DNA of 64,000 nt from Rhizobium glycinendophyticum (lineage in GTDB: Bacteria > Pseudomonadota > Alphaproteobacteria > Rhizobiales > Rhizobiaceae): the NCBI RefSeq assembly GCF_006443685.1, contig NZ_VFYP01000005.1, positions 102,917 to 166,916 on the forward strand, written 5' to 3'. The notes beneath the pieces were generated by a model. That model worked only from the letters and a program-made list of their open reading frames with translations, had not been told where the DNA came from and did no database searches. Of the stretch, positions 61,142-64,000 are shown piece after piece. Within the stretch, counting starts at the first letter, position 1, and the number at the start of each line of letters is the position of its first letter. The translations under genes and the position numbers were made by a program.

Positions 61142-62830
61142 ATGCGCTTCACGATCAAACTAAAACTTCTTCTGGCATTCGGCTTCATCATCACCATGCT
61201 GGTCGGCACGGCCTTCTACAGCGTGTCGAGCATTGCCGATGTCAACACGCACTGGACCGACACCCTGAACGGCCCGGCATCGCGCCTGAGCGCGGCGCAG
61301 GATCTGAACATCGCGCAGTTGCAGCAGGTTCGTCAGCAGAAGAACATGCTGGTGTCGACATCTACAGACGAGACGGAAAAATACATCGCCAACAGCGACA
61401 AGGCCCGCGCGGAATATGATGAGACCTTCAACATCATTCTCGGCAAGGCCACCGAACAGGGCATGGTGCTTTGGAACAAGCTGAAGGGCCTCACCGCCGA
61501 CTTTCGTAAGCAGGATGACCAGATCCGCAGCTTCGTGCTGGCGGGCAACGTGGATGCCGCCTCGCGAATCTCCACCACCACCGCCCGCGCGACAACCTCT
61601 GAGATCGACGCTCTCTTGTCAGAGGTCTTCCAGCTCGAGCGCGAACGTCTCGCCGCAGCCAACAAGAATGCGCTGGACGAATACGCGAATATTCGTTCGA
61701 TCGTCATTGGTCTTGCCGCCGCCGCCTCGATTGCCGCAGTCCTCGCTGCAATCTGGATCATCATCTCGATCAGCCGTGGCATCAGCACGGCCGTGACCAC
61801 CGTCCAGCGCGTGTCCGAAGGCGATTTGACCAAGCTCGCCGAAATCCGCACCAGCGACGAAATCGGCATGCTGCTCGGTCACGTCAATTCCATGGTCGAA
61901 CGCCTGCGCGCCGTCGTCGGCGATGCGCTCGCCGCATCGGAAAATGTTTCGGCCGGCAGCCAGCAGCTTTCGTCCGGGTCGGAACAGCTGTCGCAGGGGG
62001 CGACCGAACAGGCCTCGTCTGCCGAAGAAGCGTCCGCCTCGATGGAAGAGATGGCCGCCAACATCAAGCAGAACGCCGACAATGCCGCCCAGACGGAGAA
62101 GATCGCCCGTCAGTCGGCAACGGATGCCGAGGAAAGCGGCAAGGCTGTCGACAAGGCCGTCACCGCCATGCGCACGATCGCCGAGAAGATCTCGATCGTC
62201 CAGGAAATCGCCCGCCAGACCGACCTGCTCGCGCTCAACGCGGCGGTGGAAGCAGCCCGTGCCGGTGAACATGGCCGTGGCTTTGCCGTCGTCGCTTCGG
62301 AAGTCCGCAAGCTCGCCGAACGCAGCCAGGCGGCAGCGGCCGAAATCTCGGGCCTCTCCAGCGAGACCGTCTCGGTCGCCACCCAGGCCGGCGAGATGCT
62401 GACCCGACTGGTGCCGGATATCCGCAAGACCGCCGAACTGGTGTCTGAAATCTCGGCAGCCTGCCGCGAGCAGGACATCGGCTCGAGCCAGATCAACGAG
62501 GCGATCCAGCAGCTCGACAAGGTGACCCAGCAGAACGCCGGCGCCTCGGAAGAGATGTCGGCCACCTCGGAAGAGCTCGCCGCCCAGGCCGAAGAGCTCC
62601 AGGCCTCGATCGCTTTCTTCAAGGTGGACGGCGCAGGCAAGTCGGCCACCGGCCAGGGCAGCCAGCAGGCGAAACAGCTGAAGGCCGTTGCAGCCAAGAT
62701 GGCAAGCCACGCACCGGCGAAGCGTCCCCTCGCCCGGCCGACAACCAGCACCTCCAAATCTCAGGGCTTCTCACTCGACATGAGCATGGGTGGCCCCGAC
62801 AGCGACGACCAGGACTTCCGCGTCGCATGA
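61142..62830 (+). CDS. Methyl-accepting chemotaxis protein
   Basis: This is a 562-residue transmembrane receptor. A first membrane segment (about 7-29) precedes a four-helix-bundle periplasmic domain (about 30-188), a second membrane segment (about 190-212), a HAMP domain and the signalling domain. The CheA/CheW-contacting tip is [20 protein letters not shown], followed by [18 protein letters not shown]. The C-terminus lacks a CheR-tethering pentapeptide. The ATG at 61142 follows GAGGAGG. A 48-bp stretch at 61920-61967 is identical to the next receptor gene. Confidence 0.94.
   Translation: MRFTIKLKLLLAFGFIITMLVGTAFYSVSSIADVNTHWTDTLNGPASRLSAAQDLNIAQLQQVRQQKNMLVSTSTDETEKYIANSDKARAEYDETFNIILGKATEQGMVLWNKLKGLTADFRKQDDQIRSFVLAGNVDAASRISTTTARATTSEIDALLSEVFQLERERLAAANKNALDEYANIRSIVIGLAAAASIAAVLAAIWIIISISRGISTAVTTVQRVSEGDLTKLAEIRTSDEIGMLLGHVNSMVERLRAVVGDALAASENVSAGSQQLSSGSEQLSQGATEQASSAEEASASMEEMAANIKQNADNAAQTEKIARQSATDAEESGKAVDKAVTAMRTIAEKISIVQEIARQTDLLALNAAVEAARAGEHGRGFAVVASEVRKLAERSQAAAAEISGLSSETVSVATQAGEMLTRLVPDIRKTAELVSEISAACREQDIGSSQINEAIQQLDKVTQQNAGASEEMSATSEELAAQAEELQASIAFFKVDGAGKSATGQGSQQAKQLKAVAAKMASHAPAKRPLARPTTSTSKSQGFSLDMSMGGPDSDDQDFRVA
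61920..61967 (+). repeat. 48-bp perfect repeat shared by tandem receptor genes (copy 1)
   Basis: This stretch encodes the start of the signalling domain ([15 protein letters not shown]) and is identical, base for base, to 63953-64000. The flanking upstream sequence differs clearly. Confidence 0.9.
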
Positions 62831-62835
62831 CCCAT

Positions 62836-62859
62836 CTGCGCCCGGCTCGCCGGGCGCAG
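62836..62859 (+). terminator. Hairpin after the first receptor gene
   Basis: CTGCGCCCGGC-TC-GCCGGGCGCAG is a perfect, very GC-rich 11-bp stem five bases after the receptor stop. It is followed by CCCCCC, not T, so it may act through mRNA stability or partial termination before the second receptor. Confidence 0.55.
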
Positions 62860-63054
62860 CCCCCCGAACAGGCCGGGCAATCCGGCGGGAAGTGAATGTC
62901 CTCGCTTCTGTCGAATGCAATCTGGCGAGTGACCTGGTGCGCACAATCCGTCGCCACCGGCCTTGCATCAACAACCGCATTCTCTGGTCTCTATTCAGAC
63001 GAGAGCGATGCAGCACTTTTTAGATCACGACGCCAGGACATGGGGATATATTCT

Positions 63055-64000
63055 ATGCGTTTCACGATCAAATTTAAGCTGGCCGCTGCCTTTGGCCTGA
63101 TGCTTGCGCTTCTTATCGGCACGATGGGCTACGGTATTTACAGCCTCGGCATTCTCAATCAGTCAATTTCCGACACCATTGCGGGTCCGGCGGCCCGGCT
63201 TGAGAAGGCTCAGGAGCTCGGCAACATTCAGCTGCGCCTGACGCGGGCGCAGACCAACATCGCCCTCTCTGAAAATCAGGTAGATGTCGCGAAGTATATT
63301 GAAGCCAGCGACCGCAACCTGAAGAAATTCGAGGATACGGTAGCCTGGCTTGTTCAGGCGGCCTCGACCGAGGCTGGCAAGAAGGCGTGGCAGGACGTCC
63401 AGACAGACTTTCAACAGATCCAGACCCTTGATCGTCGCCTCAGGGAACTCGCCAAGGCTGGAGACAGGGTCGGCGCAACGCGGCTGATCATGGTCGAAGC
63501 CCGCGCGATGACCGACAAGATCGAAGAAACCATCAATACCCGGATGGAAGCCAACCGTGACCAGATGAAGCAGGCCGACACGGACACTGATGTGCTCTAC
63601 ACGTCGACGCGCAACATTCTCCTGGGCGTCGCCGCGTTGGCCGTCTTTGCAGCCATTGCCACGGCCACCTGGATAGCCATGAGCATCAGCAACGGTCTCA
63701 ACAAGATCAAGCTCGTTGCCGAAGCGGTCTCGATTGGTGACTTGGACCAGAATGTAGAAATCAAGACGAACGACGAGATCCGTGATCTGGTCGAGACGAT
63801 CAACAAGATGACGGCCAACCTGCGCCAGATCGCCGGTATTGCCAGCCAGATCGCCAATGGCGACCTCACCGTCGCACCGAAGCCGCTCTCCGACAAGGAT
63901 ACTCTCGGCTTGTCGCTGGAAAGCATGGTCGAGCGTCTCCGCGGCGTCGTCAGCGATGCGCTCGCCGCATCGGAAAATGTTTCGGCCGGCAGCCAGCAGC
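63055..64000 (+). CDS. Methyl-accepting chemotaxis protein (partial, paralogue of the preceding gene)
   Basis: The first 315 residues of a second receptor are visible and the rest runs off the right edge. It begins MRFTIKFKLAAAFGLMLALL (membrane segment about 7-30) and has a helical periplasmic domain, a second membrane segment near 184-205 (LLGVAALAVFAAIATATWIA) and two HAMP-like units. It reaches the signalling domain start ([15 protein letters not shown]). The periplasmic part differs strongly from the first receptor, while the last 48 bp are identical to it. A GGGG stretch lies about nine bases before the ATG. Confidence 0.92.
   Translation, partial: MRFTIKFKLAAAFGLMLALLIGTMGYGIYSLGILNQSISDTIAGPAARLEKAQELGNIQLRLTRAQTNIALSENQVDVAKYIEASDRNLKKFEDTVAWLVQAASTEAGKKAWQDVQTDFQQIQTLDRRLRELAKAGDRVGATRLIMVEARAMTDKIEETINTRMEANRDQMKQADTDTDVLYTSTRNILLGVAALAVFAAIATATWIAMSISNGLNKIKLVAEAVSIGDLDQNVEIKTNDEIRDLVETINKMTANLRQIAGIASQIANGDLTVAPKPLSDKDTLGLSLESMVERLRGVVSDALAASENVSAGSQQ
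63953..64000 (+). repeat. 48-bp perfect repeat shared by tandem receptor genes (copy 2, cut by window end)
   Basis: This is identical to 61920-61967 and runs to the last base of the window, so the identical tract may be longer. Confidence 0.9.

Noticed and set aside
61619..62710. 363-codon minus-strand frame opposite the first receptor
   Set aside because: Its Gly/Leu/Arg-rich product mirrors the repetitive coiled-coil codons of the receptor.
1..64000. CRISPR arrays, tRNA/rRNA genes, insertion sequences, prophage or integrated element
   Set aside because: No regularly spaced repeats, tRNA-like cloverleaf, transposase, integrase or phage structural gene was recognised by reading both strands; short RNAs could still be missed without a covariance-model search.

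Overview
The window reads as a chromosomal or chromid segment of a Rhizobiales bacterium, most likely Rhizobiaceae. The supporting signs are a GC-rich coding style with tightly overlapping operons, a Caulobacter/Rhizobium-type sugar-acid dehydratase, a BA14K-repeat secreted protein, a LOV histidine kinase with a single-domain regulator, several HWE/HisKA_2 kinases, and CtrA-type TTAA-N7-TTAAC sites. No rRNA, tRNA, CRISPR array, insertion sequence or prophage was recognised. Functions are assigned from motifs, domain order and gene context read by eye; no database search was run.

Region 1 (1-10.2 kb) is a sugar-acid catabolic locus. A leftward operon holds a XylX-type dehydratase and a TRAP transporter (DctQ, DctM, DctP). 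Further leftward genes are a GntR/FCD regulator and an FAD-linked hydroxyacid dehydrogenase. A rightward operon holds a DenD-like dehydrogenase, a GarR-like dehydrogenase and a XylD-type dehydratase. Matching palindromes lie in front of the transporter operon and in the divergent promoter, which suggests one regulator for both. The enzyme set fits a Weimberg-type route from a pentonate toward 2-oxoglutarate semialdehyde.

Region 2 (10.3-14.7 kb) holds a secreted twin-BA14K protein, a LovR/LovK-like blue-light pair and a divergent PAS-HWE kinase. Region 3 (14.8-30 kb) is a surface polysaccharide cluster: polymerase/ligase, flippase, five glycosyltransferases, epimerase, tandem alpha/beta hydrolase, PIG-L deacetylase and a chain-length protein with a degenerate tyrosine-kinase domain. 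No initiating transferase or outer-membrane exporter is in the window.

Region 4 (30-36.5 kb) is sulfate uptake (cysT-cysW-cysA, sbp) with a divergent Rrf2 regulator, two small genes and a 1-Cys peroxiredoxin. Region 5 (36.7-42.8 kb) is an RND efflux operon with two lipoprotein adaptors and a divergent TetR regulator. Region 6 (42.8-52.3 kb) is a sugar operon (aldolase, Gfo/Idh/MocA oxidoreductase, lyxose-isomerase-like protein, PfkB kinase, ribose-type ABC importer, mutarotase) with a LacI regulator and two matching operators around its promoter; its substrate is not known to me.

Region 7 (52.4-56.6 kb) has an M24 peptidase, a dCache-like sensor kinase and an AraC regulator. Region 8 (56.6-64 kb) is a chemosensory operon: HD-GYP response regulator, STAS protein, CheY, CheA, CheW and two chemoreceptors, the second cut by the window end. 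It has a CtrA box upstream.
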